DNA of 64,000 nt from positions 104,936 to 168,935 of the forward strand of contig JALHPG010000002.1 in assembly GCA_022842625.1 (NCBI GenBank), read 5' to 3'. Made by a program: the position numbers and the translations under genes. Below, piece by piece: positions 42,537-52,103 of the stretch. The stretch comes from Bacteroidia bacterium. GTDB taxonomy: Bacteria > Bacteroidota > Bacteroidia > B-17B0 > Aurantibacillaceae. The notes under the pieces were generated by a model. That model had not been told where the DNA came from. It saw only the letters and a program-made list of their open reading frames with translations, and did no database searches. The stretch's first letter is position 1. The number at the start of each line of letters is the position of its first letter.

Positions 42537-44489
42537 TTACCTGCCTAAATTACGTATTTGAGAAAAAATGATTTTCAAGTCATTCTCAATTTTATAATCC
42601 TTAGAGTAATTTAAAAACGCTTTGTTGATGCGGTCTTCAGAAGCCTCGCCAACAATACTATCAGCGGGTGTTAAAACAGATGGGCGAATAGAAGGCAAGT
42701 CCTTACGTGGGTTTTTTCCATATCCTACCCACGAGTAAACACCGATTAAAACATAAAATATATTGCCAATAAAATTAAGTTTATTCTTTTGTGGCCAAAT
42801 AAGAATCCAGAAAAATAATAATGCTGTAAAACTTACAACAATATCCAATAAACGTTTTTTTCTTCTATTCTCGGGTCTTCCAACATTATTTACATCTATC
42901 ACATACAGGTCGCCTGCAGTATCAATACTGTTACTTCCAATAATAGAAAGGCTTTCGGGAGGCGCAATTTTAAATTCAACACCCTTAGTTACAAGCGTTA
43001 TCATTTTATCAATGATCTCGCGAGAAGAAATATCTCTTGCGCAAAAAATAATTTCGTTTAATTGATGCACATCTATGGCTTCATTTATTTGATGAAAGTG
43101 ACCAATGTAAGCCTGGTTTTTTATGCCATTACTTTCGTTACTGATAAAGCCAATAAATTCTGACTGAATATTTGTTTTTTTAAGCAGATCGTTTACCCTG
43201 TTAAATTCCGGCTCGCTTCCTATGATAGCAATGCGGGCGTTGGTTTTGTAGCCGCCAATTTTAAATTTTTTAATTTTTAAAAGATGATACCCAAATCTGC
43301 TAACTAAATAAATTGCTAATGTATAGGCCGAACCAATTAAAATTAATGCCCTTGAAAAACGATAGTACTCAGGCAACAATGAATAAACAATTAATATAAA
43401 TGCAGTGCCTGCTAAAACACCACGGATGATCTTTGTTAACCTCAACGGCACGTCATACCCGCCACTTAGATAAACAAAAAACATCCATACTAATGTGTAA
43501 ACCGGAAAGAAAAAATTGATCGTTTCTCGTGAGTAAAAATTAGGGAAGAGTTTAAAATTAACCTCATACACATTCTTACAAACGTAAAGTCCAAATAATA
43601 TAAGGGTAAAATCAATAGCAGGAAAAAACCATTGTTTAATAAAACGGGCTGTAATAGCCGCTGCTGCCCGCAAATAAATGGCTAAATAAATTAAAAACCT
43701 AAATGTGCGTGCATGGTTTTGACTAAAATGTTTTTGTGCAAAAATGGCCATTGCCTTGTAAAAAACAATTACATAATTAACACTGCTTTTTTTTGTGCTT
43801 TCGCCTTTGTAATGAATGATGCTGCTGTCGGCAAAATAATAATTTTTATATCCTCCTTGTGTAATGCGGTAAGAAAGGTCAATATCCTCGCCATACATAA
43901 AAAAAGTTTCATCCAATAAACCCACTTTGTCTAAGGCCTCTTTGCGCATAAGCATAAAAGCACCACTTAAAATGTCTACTTGATGGTTTTTATTCTTATC
44001 TAAATAGGTTAAGTGGTACTGACCAAATTTTTTTGAGCCCGGGAATAATTTAGCAAAACCGAATATTTTATAAAAAGCTACAGCCGGAGTGGGCAGGCCG
44101 CGTTTGCTTTCGGGTAAAAAATTGCCTTTTCCGTCTAACATTTTAATACCAAGACCTCCTGCATCGGTGTGTGCCTCCATAAAAGCAATGGTTTTCTCAA
44201 AGGTATCCTCTTGAACAACCGTGTCGGGGTTAAGGAGGAGAACATATTTGCCTTTTGCGATGTTAATGCCTTGATTATTGGCCACCGCAAAGCCTGTGTT
44301 GTTAGTGTTTGCAATTAGTGTTACACCGGGAAACTTATCTTTAATAAGCGCTACAGAGCCGTCTACCGAGTTATTATCCACAACAATAACTTCGGCATCT
44401 ATATTTTTTAATGCTTTGTATACAGAAAAAAGACACTGCTCTAAAAAGTGCTTTACATTGTAGTTAACTATGATAATGGATAGTTGCAG
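42537..44489 (-). CDS. Membrane glycosyltransferase: GT2 domain fused to truncated sugar-transferase membrane region, CTG start
   Basis: 650 residues when read from the CTG at 44489, giving QLSIIIVNYNVKHFLEQCL, the standard GT2 opening; the next usable start (GTG at 44381) would cut 36 residues and this first strand. A stop precedes in frame. Residues 1-260: GT2 fold with DNNS (38-41), NPDT (87-90) and the ED-x-D acceptor-side motif near 201-204. Residues about 270-400: four to five transmembrane helices. Residues about 410-530: a CoA-binding-like Rossmann region (ARIAIIGSE). The rest (KKRLLDIVVSFTALLFFW) looks like the membrane hairpin of a WcaJ-type transferase without its catalytic part. 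Probably adds a sugar in surface polysaccharide synthesis. Confidence 0.85.
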   Translation of the reverse strand: MQLSIIIVNYNVKHFLEQCLFSVYKALKNIDAEVIVVDNNSVDGSVALIKDKFPGVTLIANTNNTGFAVANNQGINIAKGKYVLLLNPDTVVQEDTFEKTIAFMEAHTDAGGLGIKMLDGKGNFLPESKRGLPTPAVAFYKIFGFAKLFPGSKKFGQYHLTYLDKNKNHQVDILSGAFMLMRKEALDKVGLLDETFFMYGEDIDLSYRITQGGYKNYYFADSSIIHYKGESTKKSSVNYVIVFYKAMAIFAQKHFSQNHARTFRFLIYLAIYLRAAAAITARFIKQWFFPAIDFTLILFGLYVCKNVYEVNFKLFPNFYSRETINFFFPVYTLVWMFFVYLSGGYDVPLRLTKIIRGVLAGTAFILIVYSLLPEYYRFSRALILIGSAYTLAIYLVSRFGYHLLKIKKFKIGGYKTNARIAIIGSEPEFNRVNDLLKKTNIQSEFIGFISNESNGIKNQAYIGHFHQINEAIDVHQLNEIIFCARDISSREIIDKMITLVTKGVEFKIAPPESLSIIGSNSIDTAGDLYVIDVNNVGRPENRRKKRLLDIVVSFTALLFFWILIWPQKNKLNFIGNIFYVLIGVYSWVGYGKNPRKDLPSIRPSVLTPADSIVGEASEDRINKAFLNYSKDYKIENDLKIIFSQIRNLGR

Positions 44490-44524
44490 AACTAATAAAC
44501 GTTAATGCACTAAAATAATTATAA

Positions 44525-44554
44525 TTGTTTAAATAATTATTTTATTTACATTTG
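44525..44554 (+). promoter_or_regulatory. Promoter of tRNA-Arg (TTG-N19-TACATTTG)
   Basis: TTG at 44525-44527 and TACATTTG at 44547-44554 with a 19-base spacer, the textbook Bacteroidota -33/-7 arrangement, 42 bases before the mature tRNA 5' end. This is the clearest full promoter in the window. Confidence 0.75.
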
Positions 44555-44596
44555 CATTCTTAAAAAAATAGTTTTATCCGACTATTTAATGAAATT

Positions 44597-44670
44597 GGTC
44601 CCATAGCTCAGCTGGATAGAGCACAGGTTTTCTAAACCTGCGGCCGCTGGTTCGAATCCAGCTGGGATCA
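44597..44670 (+). tRNA. tRNA-Arg (anticodon UCU)
   Basis: Cloverleaf: acceptor GGTCCCA/TGGGATC, D-stem GCTC/GAGC, anticodon stem CAGGT/ACCTG with loop TTTCTAA (anticodon TCT, reading AGA/AGG), T-stem GCTGG/CCAGC with loop TTCGAAT, discriminator A. One G-T pair in the acceptor. CCA is not encoded (ACA follows), so the tail is added by enzyme. A terminator follows after ten bases; it is a single-gene transcript. Confidence 0.96.
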
Positions 44671-44680
44671 CAGAAAATAA

Positions 44681-44710
44681 AAAAAGGCTGTTCGAAAGAA
44701 CGGCCTTTTT
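44681..44710 (+). terminator. Rho-independent terminator of tRNA-Arg
   Basis: Stem AAAAAGGCTGTTC / GAACGGCCTTTTT (one G-T pair) closed by a GAAA tetraloop, then TTTTTT. Starts ten bases after the tRNA. Confidence 0.88.
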
Positions 44711-44736
44711 TCATAAATACTGACAAACCTGTTTAA

Positions 44737-46401
44737 TTAGGGTTTTTTGATTATAAAGTTTCCTGAATTTTGCTGCTGTTTATTTTGTAGAATATAATAA
44801 TGATATAGACCATCTGAGACATCATTGACCGATAAATTATTTATACCCCTCTCAATTTTTTGCGAATAAATTTTTTGACCTAATGAGTTTATTAAAACAA
44901 ACTCGCCATTTTGAATCTCATTATTAATGTTTATTGTGAATGCCCCGTTGTTTGGATTTGGAAAAATTGAAATGTTTTCATTGCTTTTTGAAGCTAATTC
45001 AATTCCTGTAATAGGGCAATTAAATGAAAGTTTGGCAACAAAAACATCTTCATGTGAAAGTGGCGGTAAAGTAATTGAGCCGAATGAAAATGAAGAGGTG
45101 GGTGAAGAGTTTTCTCCAGTAACAAATACATTGCAGGAATTATCAACACAAATACCACTTTGATCATTTCCTCCATATTCAAACGCTGCTCCAAAAACAG
45201 CATTACCGTTTAAATCATATGTTGCAATATATAAAGGATCTGAAAGACTTGAAGTTATGTTAACATTTATTGCACCAAAAGAAATAGAAGTTCCTGTAAA
45301 ACCTCCAATTATATTAACACTGTTTACGTTACTACAAATGGCCCAACCTTTACTAGAATTTGCGCTAACTGATTTGACCCAAAGCGCATTACCGCTGTTA
45401 TTATATTTTACAAAAAAAGCATTACCCTGCACAGAACTATTATCAGAATATGAATCAAAAAATACCGGCGAGCCATCCGCTGTATGGCCAATTAAGTAGA
45501 GGTTTCCTAAGGGGTCAGCAGTAATCCCGGAAATATTAATATTTCCTGCACTAACCGACCTTTTAGCCCAAAGCACATTTCCACTAGAATCATACTTTAC
45601 TAAAAACATATTATTAGCACCGGTTTGCAACAACACAGTTGAACCAAAAGTAATTGTTGAACTACTAAATTGTCCCGATAAATAGACGTTTCCGTTAGAA
45701 TCAGTAGTCACTGCTGAGCCAACATCAAACCCCAAATCTCCTGCGCTTTTTGCCCAAATTACATTTCCACTCGGATCATATTTTACAATAAATACATTTG
45801 CTAATCCTGAATTAGTAAGCGTATATGAACCAAAAACTATGGTTGGACTGCGAAAATAACCGGTTAAATAAACATTTCCGTTTAAATCACTTGTTACAGA
45901 ATATGAAAGGTCGTTAGAATTACCTCCAGCCTGTTTTGCCCAAAGAACATTGCCGCTAGGGTCGTACTTTACCACATATAAATCTTCGGTTGATGCGTTG
46001 GCAGAAGCTAGAGTATAAGATCCAAAAGTAATTGTTGTTCCGTAAAAATTACCTGTTATAATAGCATTTCCATTTGGATCAGTGCATATGGAATTTCTAA
46101 AACTATTTACACCAGCTCCTCCTGAATTTTTGATCCAAAGTGTGTTGCCATTCGGGTCAATTTTTGCTATATACGGCATGTCATACCCTGGACTATTAAT
46201 TGTCTGGCTACCCAAGGTAAATGGCTGGCTTTGTGAATTACCTGTTATAAAAACGTTTCCGCTTGCGTCCGTCGCACACCCTGAAGCCTCATCAATAGTA
46301 AAAGGTCCATTGCCGGCAATTGCCCATTGCCAGGTTTGAGCAAAGTTTAAATTAATTATAAAAAAACAAATTAAAACTGATTTGTAGTGTGCTTTTTTCA
46401 T
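44737..46401 (-). CDS. Secreted beta-propeller (SBBP-type repeat) protein with T9SS type A domain
   Basis: 554 residues from the ATG at 46401 (MKKAHYKSVLICFF), chosen because it opens a normal signal peptide ending NLNFAQ; the 13 residues before it in a longer reading are charged. About eight repeats of some 50 residues follow, each with D-x-x-GNVYLTGYF-like, ITFGS-like, FIVKYDPSGNV and LWAKSAGG segments, forming one or two beta-propellers. The C-terminal 75 residues are a type A sorting domain (ISIFPNPNNGAFTINI, ending NFIIKKP). Probably displayed on or released from the cell surface. Such SBBP proteins may bind other molecules; no enzyme motif is seen. Confidence 0.85.
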   Translation of the reverse strand: MKKAHYKSVLICFFIINLNFAQTWQWAIAGNGPFTIDEASGCATDASGNVFITGNSQSQPFTLGSQTINSPGYDMPYIAKIDPNGNTLWIKNSGGAGVNSFRNSICTDPNGNAIITGNFYGTTITFGSYTLASANASTEDLYVVKYDPSGNVLWAKQAGGNSNDLSYSVTSDLNGNVYLTGYFRSPTIVFGSYTLTNSGLANVFIVKYDPSGNVIWAKSAGDLGFDVGSAVTTDSNGNVYLSGQFSSSTITFGSTVLLQTGANNMFLVKYDSSGNVLWAKRSVSAGNINISGITADPLGNLYLIGHTADGSPVFFDSYSDNSSVQGNAFFVKYNNSGNALWVKSVSANSSKGWAICSNVNSVNIIGGFTGTSISFGAINVNITSSLSDPLYIATYDLNGNAVFGAAFEYGGNDQSGICVDNSCNVFVTGENSSPTSSFSFGSITLPPLSHEDVFVAKLSFNCPITGIELASKSNENISIFPNPNNGAFTININNEIQNGEFVLINSLGQKIYSQKIERGINNLSVNDVSDGLYHYYILQNKQQQNSGNFIIKKP

Positions 46402-46426
46402 ATTTCGGTCTTTAAACAAAAATAGC

Positions 46427-47245
46427 CTAATGCTTGGCAATAAAAAAACTGTTTTTCATGTTTTCTTTATTGTAACGCATGGGCAGGTTGGTTTCAAGAT
46501 CTAATAATTGGCTGCCTGATTGCTCGAGAATACATTGTCCGGCGGCTGTATCCCACTCCATGGTGGTTCCTAAACGCATATATTCATGGGCTTTGCCTTC
46601 GGCCACCCAACACTGTTTGATGCTGCTGCCAACGTTTATAACATCAACTTGGCCATATAGGTTTTTTAATTTATCGATGTGTTGATTGATATCCTTACTC
46701 AGATGTGAGCGACTGGCAACAACGGTATATGTTTTTGGCAATTTTTGATCCGGTAATTTTACACCAAGCTTCTTTAAATTTTCAACCAGATCAACGTCTC
46801 CCTTGTTTTTTTCAGCAAGAACAGATTGTCCGTCAACTTTAAAGCTGCCGTAATTTACAGCAGCAAAATACAGATCTTTACTTACAGGCGAATAAATGAC
46901 CCCAATTACGGGTTGATTGTTTTCTATTAAGGCAATATTTACAGTAAATTCCCCATTACGCTTAACAAATTCTTTAGTGCCGTCTAATGGGTCAACCAGC
47001 CAAACCTTTGGCCAGTTTTTTCGGATCTCATAATCCAAAATCGCTTCCTCTTCGCTTATTACAGGAATGTTGGACGGGTTTAAGGCTAAAACAATAGAAT
47101 CGCTTGCGGCTTTATCTGCAAGGGTTACAGGTGTATTGTCGCTTTTAGTTTCAACAAAAAAATCGGTTTCGTAAATTTTTAATATTTCTTTTCCGGCAGC
47201 AATTGCGGCCTTAATGGCAAGATCTAAAAGAGCAGAATGATCCAT
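46427..47245 (-). CDS. cysQ: 3'(2'),5'-bisphosphate nucleotidase
   Basis: 272 residues, inositol monophosphatase superfamily. The metal-binding motifs are intact: SEE at about 61-63, VDPLDGTKEF near 81-90 and the C-terminal WDTAAGQCIL. The KEF after DGT is typical of CysQ rather than of IMPase. It hydrolyses 3'-phosphoadenosine 5'-phosphate from sulphate assimilation or from carrier protein maturation. It sits three bases after a rhodanese gene, which fits a sulphur-related pair. Confidence 0.92.
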   Translation of the reverse strand: MDHSALLDLAIKAAIAAGKEILKIYETDFFVETKSDNTPVTLADKAASDSIVLALNPSNIPVISEEEAILDYEIRKNWPKVWLVDPLDGTKEFVKRNGEFTVNIALIENNQPVIGVIYSPVSKDLYFAAVNYGSFKVDGQSVLAEKNKGDVDLVENLKKLGVKLPDQKLPKTYTVVASRSHLSKDINQHIDKLKNLYGQVDVINVGSSIKQCWVAEGKAHEYMRLGTTMEWDTAAGQCILEQSGSQLLDLETNLPMRYNKENMKNSFFIAKH

Positions 47246-47248
47246 TAA

Positions 47249-47632
47249 TTATTTGGTCTCAATTTCAAAGCCTTTATTTTTCCAATCACCAAAACCTTTT
47301 TCGAGATTTACAACGTCTTTAAATCCTTGTTTTTTCATTAATTCAGCGCAATCACCGCTTCTTCCGCCACCAGCGCAATAGATCAAATAACTTTTCTTTT
47401 TATCCAGCTTTTCAATGTTGGCTTCGGCGTTTTTGTCTAAAAAATCCAATTCTGTTGCGCCTTTAATTTTGCCTTTACTTTTAATTTCATCTGCAGTTCT
47501 CAGATCAATTAAAATGTACTTTTTTTCTTCGATCATTTTTTTGAAGGTTGCCGCATCAACATTTTTTATTACTTCTTGCGAAAATGAAAAGGTTGAAATA
47601 AATACTAAAATTAGTGTTACGATTTTTTTCAT
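47249..47632 (-). CDS. Periplasmic rhodanese-domain protein
   Basis: 127 residues. Signal peptide ends STFSFSQ (about residue 18). The remaining domain is a single rhodanese fold (ILIDLRTADEIKSKGKIKGA, then the active loop YCAGGGRSGDCAELM with Cys in the catalytic position, and GFKDVVNLEKGFGDWK). Single-domain rhodaneses carry persulphide sulphur. It lies three bases upstream of cysQ and five bases after the stop of a small STAS-like protein gene, all leftward. Confidence 0.9.
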   Translation of the reverse strand: MKKIVTLILVFISTFSFSQEVIKNVDAATFKKMIEEKKYILIDLRTADEIKSKGKIKGATELDFLDKNAEANIEKLDKKKSYLIYCAGGGRSGDCAELMKKQGFKDVVNLEKGFGDWKNKGFEIETK

Positions 47633-47637
47633 GGTTT

Positions 47638-48054
47638 TTATTTATTATTAAATGAAAGTAGCCATTCTATTGCTTTATTTTTATCATCAAACATGCGCAT
47701 TTTCATGTTTTGCTGACGAATAAAATTAATTATAAAGTTAATTATTATTCTATGGGCAATGGATTTTACAATAACAGCACTTGCCATTGTCATATTATTT
47801 GATTCGGGAAGTGTAGAAAACTCTCTAGCTTCTTTAGAAATTGAGGTGTATCGCCCGGGCTCAACTAAAACCAAATGCTTATTTCGTCCATCATATTTGG
47901 CCTTTAAAAAAGCTTGTTGGTCTTTTGAATCCTGCAAGCTTACCTCGGAGTTATCATCGATCCGAATAAAAACAATACCGTTGTCCCAAATTTCTATACT
48001 TGAAATTCTATCTCGGCGAGAATCGACAATTAAATATTTTTGAGTAAGCGTCAA
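47638..48054 (-). CDS. Hypothetical protein, STAS/SpoIIAA-like pattern, TTG start
   Basis: 138 residues. Starts at TTG (TLTQKYLIVDSRRDRISS); in frame upstream are AAT, CTT, AGA, TTA and then a stop, and the first internal Met is at residue 84, so the TTG is needed. Strand-turn-strand patterns (IEIWDNGIVFIRID, KHLVLVEPGRYTSIS) and a later amphipathic helix pair ending MRMFDDKNKAIEWLLS resemble STAS/SEC14-like proteins of Bacteroidota. That fold is only a guess. The rhodanese and cysQ genes follow at five and three bases, so it heads a three-gene operon. Confidence 0.65.
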   Translation of the reverse strand: MTLTQKYLIVDSRRDRISSIEIWDNGIVFIRIDDNSEVSLQDSKDQQAFLKAKYDGRNKHLVLVEPGRYTSISKEAREFSTLPESNNMTMASAVIVKSIAHRIIINFIINFIRQQNMKMRMFDDKNKAIEWLLSFNNK

Positions 48055-48108
48055 ATTAAGTCTTAATTAAAGATAACAAAAAATAAAGAATGTATTATTC
48101 GTAAGTTT

Positions 48109-49299
48109 TTAAGAGATCCGTTTTAAACGCGCCATATAAAAGCCATCAAAGCCTTGGCTTGGCAGAATGGTTTTATCAACAATAAACTCAAAATTTGAGT
48201 GGCTTTTTAAGAATAGATCTACCTGTTCTTTGTTTTCGCTTGGTAAAATGCTACAGGTGCTATAAACCATTTCGCCACCAACTTTTACCATTTCACAATA
48301 CTCATTTAAGATCTTTTCCTGAAGTTTTTTTGTTCTTTCAATTACTTCTAAACTCAATTTCCATTTAGCGTCTGGATTTCTTTTTATAACCCCTAAGCCA
48401 CTGCAGGGCACATCTAATAATAATTTATCGGCCTTTGCCTCTAAACGTTTTATTGTTTTTGAATCTTCAATTACACGGGTTTCAACATTAAAAACACCGG
48501 CACGTTTAGCGCGTTTTTTTAATTCTTCTAATTTAAAGCCCTCAACATCCATGCTTATTAACTTGCCTTTGTTGTTCATTAAAGCAGCAATGTGAAGACT
48601 TTTTCCGCCGGCACCCGCACAGGCGTCAATAACAAATTGATTTGGTTTTGGGTCTAAAAACATACTTATTACTTGCGATCCTGCATCCTGTACTTCGAAC
48701 CAACCAAGCTTAAAAAAATTATTTTGAAAAACGTTTTCTCGTTTTACTAATTGAATGGCGTTTTCGATCCCATCAATTTCTTTTAATGCGATGTTGGTTT
48801 TTGTAAATTCTTCGATCAGTTTTTTAGGCTCGGTTTTAAGTGTGTTAACTCTTAATACAACTTGAGCTTGCTCGTTCATAGCCAATGCTTCTTTTATCCA
48901 CAACTCTTCGCCAAGCTCTTCAATTCCTAAATTCCACAACCAATCGGGATAAGATTCGTAAACAGGTAAGTTGCTCTTTAATTGCTCTTTTTGAACAATA
49001 ATAGCCTCTCTATTTAAGTTTTTAAACTCCTGCCAATCGGGAAATTCAATTTCTTTTATTACCAACCAAACAGCTGTAATAAACCAAAAGTTTTTTTGTG
49101 ATTGTGCTAATTCAGAATATAACCTAAAGTTTCGTACAATATCATAAACCGCCTCGGCAACAAATCGCCTGTCGCGACTACCCCATTGAGGATTTTGTTT
49201 AAAAACTTTTTCGATCGCTTTATCGGCATATCTGTTTTTTACAAAAATTTCCTGAAGCGTTTCGGCAACAGAGTTAACAAGGTTTTTATAGAGTTTCAT
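48109..49299 (-). CDS. RsmB/NOP-family rRNA cytosine-C5 methyltransferase
   Basis: 396 residues. The N-terminal 130 residues resemble the NusB-like RNA-binding domain of RsmB. The SAM-binding motif is DACAGAGGKSLHIAALM near 228, motif IV DVPCSGLGVIKRNPDAKW near 295 holds one conserved Cys, and motif VI YSTCSILPSENKEQV near 347 holds the catalytic Cys. It methylates C5 of a cytosine, probably in 16S rRNA. Single gene between the small operon and the large secreted protein. RsmB itself is the best guess; another family member is possible. Confidence 0.88.
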   Translation of the reverse strand: MKLYKNLVNSVAETLQEIFVKNRYADKAIEKVFKQNPQWGSRDRRFVAEAVYDIVRNFRLYSELAQSQKNFWFITAVWLVIKEIEFPDWQEFKNLNREAIIVQKEQLKSNLPVYESYPDWLWNLGIEELGEELWIKEALAMNEQAQVVLRVNTLKTEPKKLIEEFTKTNIALKEIDGIENAIQLVKRENVFQNNFFKLGWFEVQDAGSQVISMFLDPKPNQFVIDACAGAGGKSLHIAALMNNKGKLISMDVEGFKLEELKKRAKRAGVFNVETRVIEDSKTIKRLEAKADKLLLDVPCSGLGVIKRNPDAKWKLSLEVIERTKKLQEKILNEYCEMVKVGGEMVYSTCSILPSENKEQVDLFLKSHSNFEFIVDKTILPSQGFDGFYMARLKRIS

Positions 49300-49334
49300 T
49301 TTTTAAGAGCTACAAGAGGCAAATGTAATCAGAA

Positions 49335-52103
49335 TTACTTAACAACCTGCATGTAACCTTTCAGGTTTCGTTTTACTATACCCTTTAAGCGAGGTTCAAA
49401 CACATCGCAGATATAAAAGAAAGTTCCTTCACTGACAAGCAAATTACTTTGTAAGCTGGTGCCGTCCCATTTAAAATAAGGGTCGTTAGTCTTATAAACT
49501 AAGTTGCCCCATCTGTCAAAAATCACAAGGTCTATCTCTTTGATCTGACGCACCCTTATTGCTTTAAAAAAATCATTTACGCCGTCGCCATTTAAGGTAA
49601 CAATGTTTGGCAACTCAAATATTGGACAATTATCAATACAAAAATCAAGGCTTAGCGGGCTTACATTATTACTCGAGTCAACGGATTGAACGGCATAACA
49701 ACCCGCGATCAACTCTAAACCATCGTAATTAAATACTGTTGAACTGGCTCCGGTAAGTGTGGCAATCTGCTGATAATTCTGCTCAACAGTTGGTTTATAA
49801 AACAAGTTATATTTTATTACATCGTCGCTGCATAATGGTTTTACATTTGTCCAACTGATCTGAACCATTCCTGTTGGGCAATCAGCAAGTATCGACATTG
49901 TTGGCGTACATGGCGGTGTAAGGTCTACTGCTGTTGCACAAACCTCTTGAGAATTATTTAATAACGGCTTAAAGATTGACGGGTCGGAATACTGACCCGT
50001 GCCTAAAACTTTATAACAATATGCGTAGCGATTTGCAACATTAATGCTATCTATATAATTTGTAAGTGTTGTTGTTGCTATGGCAGAAAAAGTTGGTTGT
50101 GAAGGGGTTTTACGATAAACTGTATAGCTATAATTGTTCCATGGGGTAGATGAACTCCACTGCAAATTAATTTTTCTATCGCCGGGTGTTGCAGTTAAAA
50201 AAATAGATGTTGCCCTCTGTGATGACCCAACGGTTGTTGTTCCGGCAACAAACTCAACAACATAATCGCTATTTGTTGCATCGGTGTTGATGTTTGAATG
50301 CACGTATTGTGTATCCGGTTTAAAAAAGTACGGACTGGTAGAAGTAAAAATTGTTGTGTAGGTTCCTGTTGAATTAAATCTATGTTTTAAATTAAACTGG
50401 TAAGGACCGGGCAATGCAATTGTATCCAAATTACCAACGTTTACTAGCGGCCTAGTCCATCTTACATATACAGAGCCTGTTGTTGCCGAAGTAGATAAGA
50501 CATCCACGTTCAACAATACCGGTATGTCTCTTTTTAATTTAGCACACACCGCAGAACTGCCATAACTTTGCGAACCGTCTTTATAAACTGCAACAACCAA
50601 ATAACTATAATCCTGACCAACCACTAAGCCGTTACCTCCATTATTATCGGTAAAGGTGTTTAAAGTAAAAGTGGTTTGGCCAATATAAGTAAAGCCGCTA
50701 CTTGGCGTAACGCCGGGTTGACAAGGTGTATAAACAAACGGCGTACAATCGTTCTTACGGTAAATTTTATATGCAACAATTGGATTGTTTGTAGGGCTGC
50801 AGGTTGATAGCGACCATGTAATTTTAATTGTTGAGCCTATAGGCACTGCGGTTACGTTTTGAACTGCCGGAGGAACCACGCGAATATTATACGTTGTAAA
50901 AAAAACAAGTTTTATTGGAGGAATAACAGGTGCGCCATTATCTTCTGCCTTAAATGTAGTTTGATACGGCTGTAATCGTATGTGGCTACAAGCGGTTTGC
51001 CAAACAAAACTTGCCGTAGCAAATGTTGGAGAGGTTGTTGTTCCGGTGAAAACAGTGTTGGTTAACGTTGCTAAAGGCGTGGCTCCGCTAAAAGCGCCTC
51101 CATTACCTTGTAATGTAACGATGTTTACAAATGGGTTAGCTGTAGTGGGGATATTGTTATCGCCAAAAACTATACTTTTTGATATTAAAGCTCCTGCTTC
51201 AACACAAGTGTCTATTGGCCCTCGAACAAACGGAGGGTCGTTATTAGGGCACGTTCCAACTACAACTTGCATGTCTCTAAAAACGGTACCGATGATCTGA
51301 TAAATACCACTTGTGTTTTTACGCCATTCTTTAACAATAAATGCAAGGTTATATTCGCCTGAAATTTGCGGTCGACACCAGGTTAGTAAGCCTGTTGTTG
51401 AATTAATATTATAGGTTGCTCCCGGGTCGTTACCTATTTCAGGAAAAAAATAACCGGGAACAGTTTGCCCGTTTTCTGCCCTAGATGTTGAAATTTCATA
51501 ACTCAAACTGTCTCCATCAATATCGAATGCGCCGGGATTATGATAAAAACATTTATCAATACAAGCACGATCAATTGGCGGATATTTAAATTCTGGAGAT
51601 GTATTTGCGCCTGAAAAATTATTAATGATCAAAAGTGATTCTAAGTAAAACATTTGATTAATAGAATTGGGTATGTTGTGAACTCCACCATTTCTATTTG
51701 GGTCAAACGAGCGAATCAAATAACTTCCTGCGCCGGAATAAGTATGAATAATTGTGTAAATATTTATTTTCACATTATACCCGGGGTCATTTATAATTAG
51801 ACTGCCACAAGGAACACTGTTGCAAGCGCATCCAAGAAAGGTTCCGCCATTTATTCGTTGCGCAACACCGCGCTGTCCGTCTCCAAAATAAATAGTATCA
51901 GCGCACCTGTCTGCAACAGCCGAACCGTGATCTGTATATTTTATAAGCGTTATAGAGTAGGTATAAACCTGAACGGTTAAATTATTTACCGTTTGAGTAA
52001 AAGGCGCAATGCGTTTGTACAAAATTTCCCCTGCACGGTTGTGCGTAGCAAAACCATTTACTGTAAAACACAAAATTAATAGCACTAAAAGCCTTTTCAT
52101 CAC
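49335..52103 (-). CDS. Large secreted FnIII protein with T9SS type B (CHU_C) sorting domain
   Basis: 922 residues. Signal peptide ends TVNGFATHNRAGE; this is the one clear case in the window without Gln after the cut. HNRAGEI is a start typical for gliding/adhesion-like proteins of the phylum. The first 400 residues hold PKD/cadherin-like beta segments (for example GDSLSYEISTSR), followed by at least three FnIII modules (PAVQNVTAVPIGSTIKITW, GDRKINLQWSSSTPWNNYSY split, and MVQISWTNVKPLC). The last 90 residues are the gliding-type C-terminal domain (LPNIVTLNGDGVNDFFK, then LVIFDRWGNLVYKT). Likely an adhesin or matrix protein. Confidence 0.88.
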   Translation of the reverse strand: MMKRLLVLLILCFTVNGFATHNRAGEILYKRIAPFTQTVNNLTVQVYTYSITLIKYTDHGSAVADRCADTIYFGDGQRGVAQRINGGTFLGCACNSVPCGSLIINDPGYNVKINIYTIIHTYSGAGSYLIRSFDPNRNGGVHNIPNSINQMFYLESLLIINNFSGANTSPEFKYPPIDRACIDKCFYHNPGAFDIDGDSLSYEISTSRAENGQTVPGYFFPEIGNDPGATYNINSTTGLLTWCRPQISGEYNLAFIVKEWRKNTSGIYQIIGTVFRDMQVVVGTCPNNDPPFVRGPIDTCVEAGALISKSIVFGDNNIPTTANPFVNIVTLQGNGGAFSGATPLATLTNTVFTGTTTSPTFATASFVWQTACSHIRLQPYQTTFKAEDNGAPVIPPIKLVFFTTYNIRVVPPAVQNVTAVPIGSTIKITWSLSTCSPTNNPIVAYKIYRKNDCTPFVYTPCQPGVTPSSGFTYIGQTTFTLNTFTDNNGGNGLVVGQDYSYLVVAVYKDGSQSYGSSAVCAKLKRDIPVLLNVDVLSTSATTGSVYVRWTRPLVNVGNLDTIALPGPYQFNLKHRFNSTGTYTTIFTSTSPYFFKPDTQYVHSNINTDATNSDYVVEFVAGTTTVGSSQRATSIFLTATPGDRKINLQWSSSTPWNNYSYTVYRKTPSQPTFSAIATTTLTNYIDSINVANRYAYCYKVLGTGQYSDPSIFKPLLNNSQEVCATAVDLTPPCTPTMSILADCPTGMVQISWTNVKPLCSDDVIKYNLFYKPTVEQNYQQIATLTGASSTVFNYDGLELIAGCYAVQSVDSSNNVSPLSLDFCIDNCPIFELPNIVTLNGDGVNDFFKAIRVRQIKEIDLVIFDRWGNLVYKTNDPYFKWDGTSLQSNLLVSEGTFFYICDVFEPRLKGIVKRNLKGYMQVVK

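Noticed and set aside
44737..46401. Tandem repeats in the propeller gene as a CRISPR-like or VNTR array
   Set aside because: The periodicity is at protein level (about 50 residues) with diverged DNA; no CRISPR-type direct repeats exist in the window.
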